A DNA stretch of 64,000 nucleotides from Chloroflexota bacterium (GCA_024232355.1 JAAEPW010000375.1:1-64000), one strand, 5' to 3'. Numbered from the stretch's first letter, positions 45,013 to 54,062 are shown. The notes: generated by a model from the sequence alone, not told the origin. Translations and numbers: made by a program.

Positions 45013-47385
45013 CTATGCTACAGAGTTCTCCGACTGGTCAAGAAGGGGCCATTCGGCCATCACCCGTGTGCCGTACCCTGGCACCGATTCGACCGTTAAT
45101 TGACCCCCTAACAATATAGCGCGTTCGCGCATTCCATTCAAGCCGCTGCTCAGATCAGTGCGCGGTACATGTTGAAAGTCAAAGCCGCTCCCTTGGTCCT
45201 CTATTTGCACGCTGAGGGTGGCCTGGTCGGCCCAGAGCCGCACAATCGCCTCCCGCACATCAGCGTGCCGGGCGACGTTGGTCAGCCCTTCTTGCACGAT
45301 GCGGTAGGCGGCTGTCTCGACGTCTGGCGCAAAGCGCCTTTCTAACCCTGTGTGCTCCAGTTTCACCCGCACGCCGGTTTGGGTCATATATCGTTCGACG
45401 TGCCACAACAGCGTCGGCAACAGCCCTAGATCATCTAGCATGGCGGGCCGCAGGTTGAGGGATAACTCGTCTACCCGCTCCATCAATTCTTCGATCATCA
45501 CCTGCGCTTCGCCCAGCCTGATCCCAATGGTGTCGGCCGGCGCGCGGGCGGAGACCTCTAACAGTAGATTGAGGCCGGTCAGGATCTGGCCGATCTCGTC
45601 GTGAAGTTCGCGGGCGATATGGCGGCGCTCTTTTTCCTGGATTCGGAGCAATTGGCGGGAGAGTGTTTGCAGCCGCTCGCCCCCCAAGCGCACTTGCTCG
45701 AACAGTCGGGCGTTCTCGATGGCGATAGCCGCAGCCGCAGCCAACGACTCGAGCAACGTCAGGTCTTGAGCGACAAAGAGCCTGGCATCCACATCCACCG
45801 CTTGGATCACACCGATTATGCTTTCTTTGACCTTGAGCGGAACGCTGAGGATAGAGCGCAACGCCAATCCGGTTTTTTGATCCACGCCCGCAAAATAACG
45901 CTCATCGGCGTGGGTGTCTGGCACGATCAAACTTTTGCCACTGAGCATCGTCCAACCGGCGATGCCCTTTCCTGGCGCTAGGCGCCACCCGCGCACGATT
46001 TCGTTCTGGGGGCCGGTGGCCTGCTGGCAGACCAGATCATCTGTCTCCAGGTCAATCAACCAGATCGAGCAGGCGATCACGTCCAGTTGGCGGCGCACCT
46101 CTTCTAGAACGGTGGCAAACACTTGGTCCAGATCGAGGGATGAGCTGAACACCCGGGCTGCCTGATTAAGCAACGCTAGTTCGCGATTGCGTTTTTGCAG
46201 TGCAGTTTCCATTTTCTTGCGCTTGGTGATGTCATACAGCACGCAGTGTGTCTGCCTAAATTCTTCGTCCCTATCGTAGCCTATTCTTCCGTTGATTGAG
46301 ACGATTACGTGCGATCCATCCTTCCGTACCATCTCAAACTCTACGTCACGGGTCTCACCAGCGGCCTTGAAGCGGGGGAATCGCTCTTTAAAATACCCCA
46401 TATACTCGGAGGTTAAAAATTCACCAAACCACCGACCGATCACCTCTTCCCTAGAGTATCCAAGTGTGTCGAGCCATGCTTGGTTTACCTCGATCAGATA
46501 GCCATCCTTGTTCAATGATTGGTAGCCAAGAGGTGTTTCCTCGTACAGCAACCGGAATCTTTTTTCATTCTTTCGTAATGCATTCTCTATTTGTTTGTGC
46601 TCTGTGATGTCACGACCGAAAACAGCCAGGCGTGCTACTTGTCCCTGCGCGTTGAATACTGGATGTATGTGACTGTCAAAGATAATTCCCGCTCGCTCGT
46701 CCTCAAAACGGACCGGCTCTCCTGAATGGACGACTTTATCCACCCATATTTTTCTAGATTTGGCCAGATCGGGAGGCAAAAGATCGTATCCGCATACACC
46801 AACGAGTTCATCCACACGCGCGCCGAATCTATGGGCTGCAGTCTCGTTCAGAGCAAGAATGGTTCCTTCAAGATTGATCAGTATGGCTGTGTCCGTCGGG
46901 GCGTCCAAGAGCGCGCGCGCTGTCTCTTTACTCTCTCGCAGCGCCTGTTCTATCTGTACTCGTTCAGTGGTGTTTAGCACTGTGAGAACCAATCCCGTAA
47001 TCGTATCGTCCGAATCTTTGATCGGTACTAGGCTCCAATCCCAACAAGTCACCCCGCGCTCTGGACGGTCCGCATACTCGAACGGTTTAGCGTGCATATA
47101 GTATGGTTCGCCGGTTTCCACCACGCGCCGAAAGATCTCTTTGTTTTCTACGTTGGGGTACAGATCAAAGTGGTTCTTGCCAGGGAAAAAGGAGGGCTCT
47201 CGTTCATCGGCCTCGGCGTATGCCCGGTTGACCTGGACAAAATTGAATTGCGGGTCCAAACAAGCAACCAGCGTGGGCGTATGATCGAGGATGGCTTCCA
47301 GGATTCGATTGGTTTCTGCCAACGCATTCTCCTGGTGGAGACTGGTGTCTGTTGACGAACGGTCTTGCTTTGTTTTGCTCGGCAT
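45013..47385 (-). CDS. NarX/DesK-type histidine kinase with PAS and GAF domains
   Basis: The 790-residue protein has three PAS domains (about 28-150, 150-270 and 275-400), a GAF domain (about 415-565), a HisKA_3 segment with His595 in RHIARELHDEIGQ, and a short HATPase domain (YRIVQEGLTNVARHA, GSGFDF). HisKA_3 kinases pass phosphate to NarL-type regulators, and one is encoded directly downstream. No membrane helix, so sensing is cytoplasmic. The SD is weak (GAAGTG). Confidence 0.93.
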   Translation of the reverse strand: MPSKTKQDRSSTDTSLHQENALAETNRILEAILDHTPTLVACLDPQFNFVQVNRAYAEADEREPSFFPGKNHFDLYPNVENKEIFRRVVETGEPYYMHAKPFEYADRPERGVTCWDWSLVPIKDSDDTITGLVLTVLNTTERVQIEQALRESKETARALLDAPTDTAILINLEGTILALNETAAHRFGARVDELVGVCGYDLLPPDLAKSRKIWVDKVVHSGEPVRFEDERAGIIFDSHIHPVFNAQGQVARLAVFGRDITEHKQIENALRKNEKRFRLLYEETPLGYQSLNKDGYLIEVNQAWLDTLGYSREEVIGRWFGEFLTSEYMGYFKERFPRFKAAGETRDVEFEMVRKDGSHVIVSINGRIGYDRDEEFRQTHCVLYDITKRKKMETALQKRNRELALLNQAARVFSSSLDLDQVFATVLEEVRRQLDVIACSIWLIDLETDDLVCQQATGPQNEIVRGWRLAPGKGIAGWTMLSGKSLIVPDTHADERYFAGVDQKTGLALRSILSVPLKVKESIIGVIQAVDVDARLFVAQDLTLLESLAAAAAIAIENARLFEQVRLGGERLQTLSRQLLRIQEKERRHIARELHDEIGQILTGLNLLLEVSARAPADTIGIRLGEAQVMIEELMERVDELSLNLRPAMLDDLGLLPTLLWHVERYMTQTGVRVKLEHTGLERRFAPDVETAAYRIVQEGLTNVARHADVREAIVRLWADQATLSVQIEDQGSGFDFQHVPRTDLSSGLNGMRERAILLGGQLTVESVPGYGTRVMAEWPLLDQSENSVA

Positions 47386-47453
47386 TTTTCACTTCGCAGT
47401 AGGAGAAAACTTTGACACAGATTCATTTCTACGGGTTCCATAGATGCTTGTAT

Positions 47454-47482
47454 AGTGTAGTTGAATTTCGATGGGGTGTCAA
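47454..47482 (-). promoter_or_regulatory. Promoter of the NarX/NarL-like pair
   Basis: On the minus strand TTGACA (47477-47482), a 17-bp spacer, TACACT (47454-47459). The -35 is perfect. The leader to ATG is about 62 nt. Confidence 0.6.
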
Positions 47483-47710
47483 TTGCATTTTTGCCTTGGG
47501 ATACTAAAATTAGTAGAAATTTCTGCAATTCGTGGCAAAAAACCAACACGCTCGAATCTCATTCGGCACACCCGCTCCCTTGCCCATCCTGCCCAATAGT
47601 GGTACACTTGCCCTCGGTATCAAAGAGGATATGTGCCAACATTGTCTCTGGCCCGCGATGTGACCAGCAGCAGTGTCGATTCTAATGGGTCAGTCATTTG
47701 GTTGGCTATT

Positions 47711-47800
47711 TTGGGCAAGGTTCCTGAGCCTTGCTTGTCAGATTGACACTTTTAGGCAAAATCAAGCCTCGTGTCAATCTAACTTGAACCATGCCCTATT
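47711..47800. repeat. Nested inverted repeat upstream of the AcuB-like gene
   Basis: AGATTGACAC (47740-47749) pairs with 47771-47780 and an inner AGGC/GCCT closes the loop. Outer arms TTGGGCAAGGTTC (47711-47723) and GAACCATGCCCTA pair with two mismatches. The whole could form a long hairpin 30-100 nt before the start codon, so it may be a leader structure or a palindromic insertion. The rest of the 441-nt gap holds only the kinase promoter. Confidence 0.5.
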
Positions 47801-47826
47801 TTGACAATCTATTTCGAGGAGGAAAA

Positions 47827-48486
47827 ATGCTAGTTAAGGATCGAATGAGTTCTAAACCTGTGACTGTCAGGACGGATACCAACCTCAAAAATGCTTTGGA
47901 TTTGGTCCGCAGTAATCCGTTCCGTCATTTGCCGGTGCTGGACGAGAACGACAAGCTGGTCGGCATTGTGACAGAAAAAAGCCTGGTCTATGCTTCTCCC
48001 ACCCCCAGTACCACCCTTAGTGTTTTTGAAGTGGATTACATCCTTTCACGCACCAAGGTCGGACAGGTGATACAGGGCGAGGTTGTTTTTGTGAGGCCCG
48101 ATCTGCCCATTGAAGAAGCTGCGCGCGTGATGATCGACCATCGCATTGGTTGCTTGCCCGTCGTTGAAGGGGAAAAACTGATCGGCATCATCAGCGACAC
48201 GGACATCTTTCGCGTTTTTGCCGAAGGATTGGGAGGCGGACATCCCTCATTGCGCATCACGATCGTTATCCCAGAAGCGGTGGGCAGTTTGGCCAAAGTC
48301 ACGAGCCACGTTGCCGAATTGGGCGGCAACATTCACTCGCTAGGCACATTTTGGGCCGAAGGACCTGAGGAACGGCTGATCGCTTTTCGTTTGGAAGGTG
48401 TGGATCAAGAGACCATTTTGCCGGTATTGGAAGCAGATGGCATTCAGATCATGAATGTGTGGGAGCCAGAGCGTAAATCGGAATAA
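47827..48486 (+). CDS. AcuB-like CBS-pair and ACT domain protein
   Basis: The 219-residue protein has two CBS motifs (about 1-60, VKDRMSSKPVTVRTDTNLKN, and about 75-130) and a C-terminal ACT domain (about 142-210, LRITIVIPEAVGSLAKVTSH). This is the AcuB plan. Such proteins bind adenine nucleotides or amino acids and regulate metabolism. ATG at 47827 has GAGGAGG upstream; an earlier in-frame ATG at 47791 lacks a site. acuA and acuC are not adjacent, so acetoin use cannot be inferred. Confidence 0.85.
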   Translation: MLVKDRMSSKPVTVRTDTNLKNALDLVRSNPFRHLPVLDENDKLVGIVTEKSLVYASPTPSTTLSVFEVDYILSRTKVGQVIQGEVVFVRPDLPIEEAARVMIDHRIGCLPVVEGEKLIGIISDTDIFRVFAEGLGGGHPSLRITIVIPEAVGSLAKVTSHVAELGGNIHSLGTFWAEGPEERLIAFRLEGVDQETILPVLEADGIQIMNVWEPERKSE

Positions 48487-48508
48487 ACGACATGTCGGTT
48501 AACTGTGC

Positions 48509-48537
48509 TTGACAAGTCTAAAGGGCACGATTATAAT
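48509..48537 (+). promoter_or_regulatory. Consensus sigma-70 promoter of rpsU
   Basis: TTGACA (48509-48514), exactly 17 bp, TATAAT (48532-48537): a perfect match to the housekeeping consensus. It lies 55 nt before the rpsU start, as expected for a highly expressed ribosomal gene. Confidence 0.92.
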
Positions 48538-48592
48538 CACTTGCAATCAAAAACCAGTTGATACTGGGTATAGGAGAGGGGGGAGAAAACAA

Positions 48593-48799
48593 GTGACCAG
48601 AGTGACAATTGAGGACAATGAGTCCTTTGATTCTTTGTTGAGACGTTTCAACAAAAAGGTTCAAGGTGACCGTGTGATGTCAGAAGTACGTCGTCGTCGC
48701 TTTTTCGAAAAGCCGAGTGTGGTTCGCAAGCGCAAAAAGGCTGCCAAGCTGCGCAAGAGTCGCCGGCAGACGATCAAGGAACAGCGAACCTATCGGTAG
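48593..48799 (+). CDS. rpsU: 30S ribosomal protein S21
   Basis: The 68-residue basic product has the S21 hallmarks: TRVTIEDNESFDSLLRRFNK at the start, a KPS patch and a C-terminal run of Lys/Arg (RKRKKAAKLRKSRR). S21 helps the small subunit bind mRNA at initiation. GTG at 48593 is chosen because GGGGGAG (48579-48585) precedes it and it gives the canonical N-terminus. An earlier in-frame ATG at 48509 lies inside the promoter. Confidence 0.93.
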   Translation: MTRVTIEDNESFDSLLRRFNKKVQGDRVMSEVRRRRFFEKPSVVRKRKKAAKLRKSRRQTIKEQRTYR

Positions 48800-48838
48800 T
48801 CAGTGGTCGAGCGACCGGCTATAATAGTGGAGAGGCGC

Positions 48839-49065
48839 ATGGGCCTACGACAGCAATTGCAAAATGACCTAAAGGATGCGCTCCGTGCCCATGATAAGCA
48901 TCGTAAATCTGTGATTCGAATGTGCTTGGCCAAGATTGTCAATGCCAAAGTCGAGCACGGGGGAGAACTAGATGATGCCGGCGTGGTTGTGGTCTTGCGA
49001 AGAAAGCCCACCGCCACGCCACGATCGACGAATTGCGGCAAGTTAACGAGTTGCTAGCCGGGTAA
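48839..49065 (+). pseudogene. yqeY: Decayed GatB/YqeY-domain gene
   Basis: The first 50 codons read as a YqeY start (LRQQLQNDLKDALRAHDKHR, then SVIRMCLAKI and GGELDD). After VVVVL the frame turns into unrelated residues and stops at 49057. In another frame the DNA continues with KKAHRHATIDELRQVNELLAG to a stop at 49065, which fits the next YqeY helix better. Even so the product would be about 75 residues, against about 148 for normal YqeY. The rpsU-yqeY order is common in bacteria. A sequencing error could explain the frame change but not the missing half. Confidence 0.55.
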
Positions 49066-49102
49066 CGGCGCTCGCAGGACAAGTATTATATCGATAAACA
49101 AG

Positions 49103-49129
49103 AGGGAGCGCCATGTGTGCTCCCTTTTT
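49103..49129 (+). terminator. Intrinsic terminator after rpsU-yqeY
   Basis: AGGGAGCGC (49103-49111) pairs with GTGCTCCCT (49117-49125), with one G-T pair and a 5-nt loop, followed by TTTTT. It separates the ribosomal message from pgpH. Confidence 0.88.
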
Positions 49130-49198
49130 GTTCATCATAATAGATTGCTTCGGAATTCACTATTGAGCACTTTAGTGGCCAACAGATTTCGAGTTTAT

Positions 49199-49250
49199 GG
49201 CCACGAATTTCACCAGTTTTTCCGCTTAGCCGCTCTGCTTGTATTCGTGG
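49199..49250. repeat. CCACGAAT-type palindrome
   Basis: GGCCACGAATTT (49199-49210) faces ATTCGTGG (49243-49250). It stands directly upstream of pgpH, and an in-frame TTG inside it should not be taken as the start of that gene. Confidence 0.6.
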
Positions 49251-49302
49251 TAATTTGTCAAGTTCGTGGCTGCTATTTTTGAACAACTCTAACAATTTGC
49301 AA

Positions 49303-51444
49303 ATGAGTACGAACACGATCGATATTGGACGTGTGAAGGATAGTTCAAACACACGCCGTAACAACCGTAACTGGTGGGCCTGGCTGCGCCTGATCTTGCT
49401 GGGGGCAGTGCTGGCAGGAATCACGGGCTTGGTGATGGTCTTGCCACGGCTGCCTGATTCAGTGCTGTCTACCGGTCGTGTGGCGTTGGCAGAAGGAGAT
49501 GTTGTACCTCAGGACATCCGCGCTCCACGCAGTTTGACTTATGAAAGTGCCATCCGGTATGCCGAAGCACAGGACCGGGCCGCAAATGCGGTACAATCCA
49601 TCTACACGCTTCCTGATCCCACGTATGCCCGCCAACAACTTGGTCGATCTTATCTGGTGCTCGACTATTTGGGATCGATACGCGCGGACATATTGGCTTC
49701 GGCTGCCCAACGGCACGGCTGGATTTGGGCCGTATCCGAACTCGCCGATATTCCTCCAGAGGCACTCGACGACCTGCTGGCCCTGTCGGACGCGAGTTGG
49801 GATCGGGTCCAATCGGAGACTCGGGACGTGATTGACCAGGCAATGCGTCGCGAGATTCGCGACGGATACATGAACGATGTGATGAATGATGTGCCTGCTA
49901 TGGTCAGTCTCGACCTTTCAGACGCGGAAACCAATGCTACCATCGTGCTTGCACAGCACTTTCTCGTTCCCAACTCTTTTCTTGCCCCTGATGCCACCGC
50001 CAGGGCGCGAGCACACGCTCGCGAGCAAGTGCCGCCTGTGTTGCGCACCTTTGAAGCCGATCAAATTGTCGTGCGGGTGGGCCAGGTGGTAGAGTTGGAC
50101 GATATAGAAGCCCTGGAACAACTCGGACTGCGCCAGCCGCAGGTGAAATGGAGCGATTGGGCCAGCGCCGGCCTCTTTGCCGTGTCGTTGACTTTGTTAC
50201 TCGGCCTGTATCTGATGCGCTTTCAGCCGGGCGTGCTATGGAATGGAAACCAAGCCTCGCTCTTGGTATTGCTAATATCGCTATCGGTGTTGGTGGTTGG
50301 GCTGATGGTGCCCGGAGGCTTGGTGCTGCGCTATCTTTCTCCGGCCCCCACGCTGGCTATGTTGGTTGCCGCTACCCTTGGGCCGCACGCGGGTGCAGTC
50401 TCGGCGATCTTTTTGGGCAGTACCGTGGGCGTCATTGCCGACAACTCGTTAGAGATGGGCATTTATGCTACTTTTGGTGGTCTGGTGGCGGCCCTCGTTC
50501 TGGGACGGGTTGAGCGTATCAGTGCGCTCTTTCGTGCCGGTGCATTCGCTGCCCTAACGCACGTGATCATTGCCATGATCTTTTATTTGTCGCTGGATAG
50601 TGGCAGGCCAAGTGATTTTTTGATCACAGCGTCGGGCGGTATTGCCAATGGGGGGATTTCGGCCAGTTTGGCGCTGGGAGGACTGTTTCTTGTGGGCCCG
50701 CTGTTCGACATCACGACCACGATGCGGCTCGTCGAACTCGGACGCCCGGACCATCCGCTCCTGAAACGATTGCTGCGCGAAGCGCCCGCTACTTATCATC
50801 ATAGCCTGATGGTGTCCAACCTGGCTGAGCAGGCCGCCGAGCGTATCGGTGCCGATGCGATGCTCACCCGCGTGGGCGCTTATTACCACGACGTGGGCAA
50901 GATTGCGCGCCCATACTTTTTTACCGAGAATCAAGCTGAGGGTGTGAATCCGCACGACCGGCTCGATCCACGCACCAGCGCCGAGGTCATCACCAGCCAC
51001 GTCAAGGATGGGATCGAATTGGCGCGCCGGTACCGGTTGCCCCGTCGCGTGCGCGCCTTTATTCCCGAACACCATGGCACGGCTTGGGTCAGTTTTCTCT
51101 ACCACAAGGCGGTACAATTGGCGGGCGACGCCGCGCTGGTGAACCCGGATGATTTTCACCATCAAGGCCCCAAGCCTCAGAGCCGGGAGACTGCCCTCGT
51201 CATGTTGGCCGACGGTTGCGAGGCAGCGACACGCTCTGCGCGTCCTGGCACGGCTGAAGAAGTGGCCGAAATCATCAACAGCATTATCGATCATCGCGTG
51301 GATGAGGGGCAGTTCACAGAGTGTGACTTGACCTTGCGCGATCTCGATGTGATACGCGAGACTTTTGTCTCTGTCCTAAAAGGCGTTTTTCATCCGCGTA
51401 TCAAATATCCATCATCAGATCAGGTAAAAGCCAATGAAAGCTAG
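49303..51444 (+). CDS. pgpH: 7TM-HD cyclic-di-AMP phosphodiesterase PgpH
   Basis: The 713-residue protein has an N-terminal membrane helix (about 22-45), an extracytoplasmic 7TMR-HDED domain (about 50-275), a block of membrane helices (about 285-475) and a cytoplasmic HD domain with HHSLMVSNLAEQAAERIG and the YYHDVGKI pair His529-Asp530. Homologues hydrolyse c-di-AMP. ATG at 49303 has no clear Shine-Dalgarno site, and the region before it is a repeat. The ybeY start overlaps its end by 11 nt, as in the conserved pgpH-ybeY-dgkA order of many Gram-positive-type genomes. Confidence 0.93.
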   Translation: MSTNTIDIGRVKDSSNTRRNNRNWWAWLRLILLGAVLAGITGLVMVLPRLPDSVLSTGRVALAEGDVVPQDIRAPRSLTYESAIRYAEAQDRAANAVQSIYTLPDPTYARQQLGRSYLVLDYLGSIRADILASAAQRHGWIWAVSELADIPPEALDDLLALSDASWDRVQSETRDVIDQAMRREIRDGYMNDVMNDVPAMVSLDLSDAETNATIVLAQHFLVPNSFLAPDATARARAHAREQVPPVLRTFEADQIVVRVGQVVELDDIEALEQLGLRQPQVKWSDWASAGLFAVSLTLLLGLYLMRFQPGVLWNGNQASLLVLLISLSVLVVGLMVPGGLVLRYLSPAPTLAMLVAATLGPHAGAVSAIFLGSTVGVIADNSLEMGIYATFGGLVAALVLGRVERISALFRAGAFAALTHVIIAMIFYLSLDSGRPSDFLITASGGIANGGISASLALGGLFLVGPLFDITTTMRLVELGRPDHPLLKRLLREAPATYHHSLMVSNLAEQAAERIGADAMLTRVGAYYHDVGKIARPYFFTENQAEGVNPHDRLDPRTSAEVITSHVKDGIELARRYRLPRRVRAFIPEHHGTAWVSFLYHKAVQLAGDAALVNPDDFHHQGPKPQSRETALVMLADGCEAATRSARPGTAEEVAEIINSIIDHRVDEGQFTECDLTLRDLDVIRETFVSVLKGVFHPRIKYPSSDQVKANES

Positions 51445-51955
51445 AGTTGAATCAGGGATGTCTCCACATACGGTGGAGATACAAATTGACGAGCAATTCC
51501 AGGCACAGGTCCAACCCGACCTGCTGCATCGGGCTGCTCTGGCCGCTTTGGCCCACCAGCAGGAGGAAGAACCGCGCGAGTTGTCCATCGTGTTGACCGA
51601 TGATGCGGCGCTGCACGAACTCAACCTGCGGCATCGGGGTGTGGATGCGCCGACCGATGTGCTGGCTTTTTCTGATGAGGAGGACGAGGTTGGTGGGATG
51701 TTCGTCGAACCGCCGGGTGCCCCCCGTTATCTGGGCGACGTGATCATCTCAATCCCCCGGGCTGATGCGCAAGCCGCAAAGGCCGGTCACGATATGCTGG
51801 CAGAGTTGCAATTGTTGGTGGTCCATGGCGTGCTGCACTTGTTGGGATACGATGACGTCGAAAAAGATCAGCGAGCGCAGATGTGGGCTGTGCAGGCCGA
51901 CGTTCTCCAAGGGCTGGATGTTCAGGTCCATTTGCCCGCCATCGACGCGGTGTGA
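51434..51955 (+). CDS. ybeY: Endoribonuclease YbeY, with one zinc ligand changed
   Basis: The 173-residue product fits YbeY (16S rRNA 3'-end maturation and ribosome quality control). The core EELQL-like helix and ELNLRHRGVDAPTDVLAF are clear. The metal motif normally reads HGxLHLxGYDH. Here it is HGVLHLLGYDD, so the third histidine is Asp141 while His131 and His135 remain. Asp can bind zinc, so activity may persist. ATG at 51434 overlaps pgpH and has GGTAAA upstream. Confidence 0.88.
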   Translation: MKARVESGMSPHTVEIQIDEQFQAQVQPDLLHRAALAALAHQQEEEPRELSIVLTDDAALHELNLRHRGVDAPTDVLAFSDEEDEVGGMFVEPPGAPRYLGDVIISIPRADAQAAKAGHDMLAELQLLVVHGVLHLLGYDDVEKDQRAQMWAVQADVLQGLDVQVHLPAIDAV

Positions 51956-51960
51956 ACTTT

Positions 51961-52329
51961 ATGCGCAGCAAAAATATCATTGAGAGTTTTCGCTTTGCAT
52001 TTGCTGGCTTATGGTATGCCCTGCGCACTCAGCGCAACACGCGCATCCACCTGACCATAGCCGTCGCAGTGGTTACGGTGGGGGCGTGGTTGGGTCTTTC
52101 GCTCACACAGTGGGCGTTGCTGACTTTGTCTATTGGTTTTGTGTTGGTGGGCGAGATGCTGAACACTGTGGCCGAGACGTTGGTGGACTTGATCAGCCCC
52201 GGCTATCATCCATTGGCGAAAATCGTCAAGGATGTGACAGCGGGGGCGGTGCTGTTGACGGCCATCATCTCTGTCGTGGTTGGCTTGTTGGTGCTAGGCC
52301 CGCCACTTTGGGAGAGGGTGGGGTGGTAG
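51961..52329 (+). CDS. dgkA: Diacylglycerol/undecaprenol kinase
   Basis: The 122-residue protein has three membrane helices and the family motif EMLNTVAETLVDL (about 64-76), with the Glu and Asn needed for ATP-Mg binding. It starts 5 nt after ybeY. In Gram-positive-type bacteria this family phosphorylates undecaprenol to recycle the wall lipid carrier, which is the more likely role here. It is MRSKNIIESFRFAFAGLWYA at the start, as usual. Confidence 0.92.
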   Translation: MRSKNIIESFRFAFAGLWYALRTQRNTRIHLTIAVAVVTVGAWLGLSLTQWALLTLSIGFVLVGEMLNTVAETLVDLISPGYHPLAKIVKDVTAGAVLLTAIISVVVGLLVLGPPLWERVGW

Positions 52330-52397
52330 GCGTTGCTCAGAAACAACGGCGTTGTTTTGAGAAAATGTTCTAGTTTGTTTGAGAGGAATAAGACTGA

Positions 52398-52871
52398 ATG
52401 AATATGAATCAACCTGTTTATTTGACTGACGAAGGCGTACAAGATCTGCGCCAGGAACTCGACCACTTGGTCAACGTAAAGCGACTGGCGTTGGCCGATC
52501 GGCTGCACAAGGCGATCCAACAAGGTGACCTGAAGGAGAACGCCGACTATATCGCTGCCAAAGAGGAACAGGGCTTTTTGGAGGGGCGCATTCAACAGAT
52601 CGAGGTGATGTTGCGCAATGTGGAGATCATCCAAGATAATGGTCCCTCTGATAAAGTTTCTATAGGCAGCCGTGTGACCGTCGTCGAGGAGGGATTCGAG
52701 GATGAAGAAACCTTCCGTATCGTCGGTGCTGCTGAGGCGAACCCCGGACAAGGTAAAGTGTCCAACGAGTCACCGCTGGGCCAGGCGTTGTTGGAGCGCG
52801 GGGTGGGAGATGTTGTTACCATAGAGGCTCCCGCCGGAGAGATCGCCTTTCGGATAACGGCAATCGAGTGA
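52398..52871 (+). CDS. greA: Transcription elongation factor GreA
   Basis: The 157-residue protein is normal GreA length. It has the N-terminal coiled-coil (LTDEGVQDLRQELDHLVNVK, then QQGDLKENADYIAAKEEQGF with the acidic tip D-x-x-E-N-A-D-Y) and a C-terminal FKBP-like domain (SPLGQALLERGVGDVVTIEA). It rescues backtracked RNA polymerase by stimulating transcript cleavage. GAGAGGAA precedes the start. Confidence 0.95.
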   Translation: MNMNQPVYLTDEGVQDLRQELDHLVNVKRLALADRLHKAIQQGDLKENADYIAAKEEQGFLEGRIQQIEVMLRNVEIIQDNGPSDKVSIGSRVTVVEEGFEDEETFRIVGAAEANPGQGKVSNESPLGQALLERGVGDVVTIEAPAGEIAFRITAIE

Positions 52872-52878
52872 GACGTGT

Positions 52879-52921
52879 GCGTGAAACGCGATGCGTGACG
52901 ATCACGAATCACGTTTCACGC
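52879..52921. repeat. GTGAAACG-type hairpin repeat after greA
   Basis: Arms 52879-52898 and 52902-52921 pair at 18 of 20 positions around a 3-nt loop (core GCGTGAAACGCG / CACGTTTCACGC). Similar words occur at 11864-11890 and 55058-55079. It may act as a terminator for greA without a T-run. An in-frame ATG inside it is probably not the start of the next gene. Confidence 0.6.
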
Positions 52922-52932
52922 CTCACAACAGC

Positions 52933-54012
52933 ATGCCTCTTTTAGAAATCCGCCATCTCAGAAAGTCCTATCCTGGCAACTGGACGTTGCACGACGTCAG
53001 TTTCGTTGTCGAGGAAGGCGAACGCCTCTGCTTGCTTGGTCCCTCCGGTTGTGGCAAGACGACGCTCTTGCGACTCATCGCTGGTCTAGAGATGCCGGAC
53101 GCTGGGCAAATGCTGGTGGATGGGGAGAACATGACCACCACTCCGCCCCACCTGCGCGGATTTGGGTTAATGTTTCAAGAATACGCCCTCTTTCCGCACA
53201 AGGATGTTTTCGGCAACGTCGCCTTTGGGCTGCGGATGCAGGGGCTGGACCGCGAGACGGTAACGGTGCGGGTGGCCGAGGCGTTGGACATTGTCGGGTT
53301 GGGGGGCTTTGAGCAGCGCGACGTGAACCAGCTTTCGGGCGGGGAGCGGCAGCGGGTGGCGCTGGCCCGCAGCCTGGCCCCGCAGCCGCGCCTGCTGATG
53401 CTGGACGAGCCGCTGGGCGCGCTGGACCGGGCATTGCGCGAGCGGCTGATGGACGATCTGCCCAAAATCCTCCACCGGGCCGGCGTGACGACCATCACCG
53501 TCACCCACGATCAGGAGGAGGCATTCGCCCTGGCCGACCGGGTGGTGCTGATGCGGGCCGGAAGGGTGGTGCAGGTGGGCACACCGGAGGACGTCTACCG
53601 CCAACCGGCCTCGGCCTGGGTCGCGCGCTTTCTGGGGCTGACCAATCTGCTCGACGCCCACATCGTCGGGCGCGGCTTGGTCGAAACCGCGATTGGCACG
53701 TTGCAAGTCCCGGATTTGGGGGATTCGGGGTTGGAGGCGCAGTTATTGATCCGCCCCGAAGCGGCAGGATTGGACGTGGACAGCGCCAGCCCCAACGTCC
53801 TGCACGGCGTGGTCGTCGAGCGATCCTTCCGAGGCGAGCACTATCGTCTGGGCGTGCGCCACGCTGGCGGGGTTGAATTGACCTTTAACTTGGCCGCCAG
53901 TGTTACTTTGCCTGCTTTTGGCGAATCCATCACGCTCTTTCTGGAACCACAGGCGTTAGCTCTACTCCCGACAGTGAAAGATAGCGTTAGTGATGATGCC
54001 AAGAGTCAATAG
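52933..54012 (+). CDS. ABC transporter ATPase of the PotA/FbpC/CysA type, orphan
   Basis: The 359-residue protein has Walker A GPSGCGKTTL (near 38), Q-loop MFQEYALFPHKDV, signature LSGGERQRVALARS, Walker B LLMLDEPLGALD, and a C-terminal TOBE-like regulatory domain (about 275-350). This is the importer ATPase type for iron(III), spermidine, sulfate or thiamine. No permease or binding protein lies nearby, so the partner is encoded elsewhere and the substrate cannot be named. ATG at 52933 gives MPLLEIRHLRKSYPG; the upstream in-frame ATG lies in a repeat. Confidence 0.9.
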   Translation: MPLLEIRHLRKSYPGNWTLHDVSFVVEEGERLCLLGPSGCGKTTLLRLIAGLEMPDAGQMLVDGENMTTTPPHLRGFGLMFQEYALFPHKDVFGNVAFGLRMQGLDRETVTVRVAEALDIVGLGGFEQRDVNQLSGGERQRVALARSLAPQPRLLMLDEPLGALDRALRERLMDDLPKILHRAGVTTITVTHDQEEAFALADRVVLMRAGRVVQVGTPEDVYRQPASAWVARFLGLTNLLDAHIVGRGLVETAIGTLQVPDLGDSGLEAQLLIRPEAAGLDVDSASPNVLHGVVVERSFRGEHYRLGVRHAGGVELTFNLAASVTLPAFGESITLFLEPQALALLPTVKDSVSDDAKSQ

Positions 54013-54062
54013 ACGGCTTGCGATGATAAATTGAATGAATCGGGTCTTTATCGTCGTCATCG

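Noticed and set aside
49255..49302. Longer N-terminus for PgpH from an in-frame TTG
   Set aside because: The extension lies at the edge of a palindromic repeat and adds residues not seen in the family.
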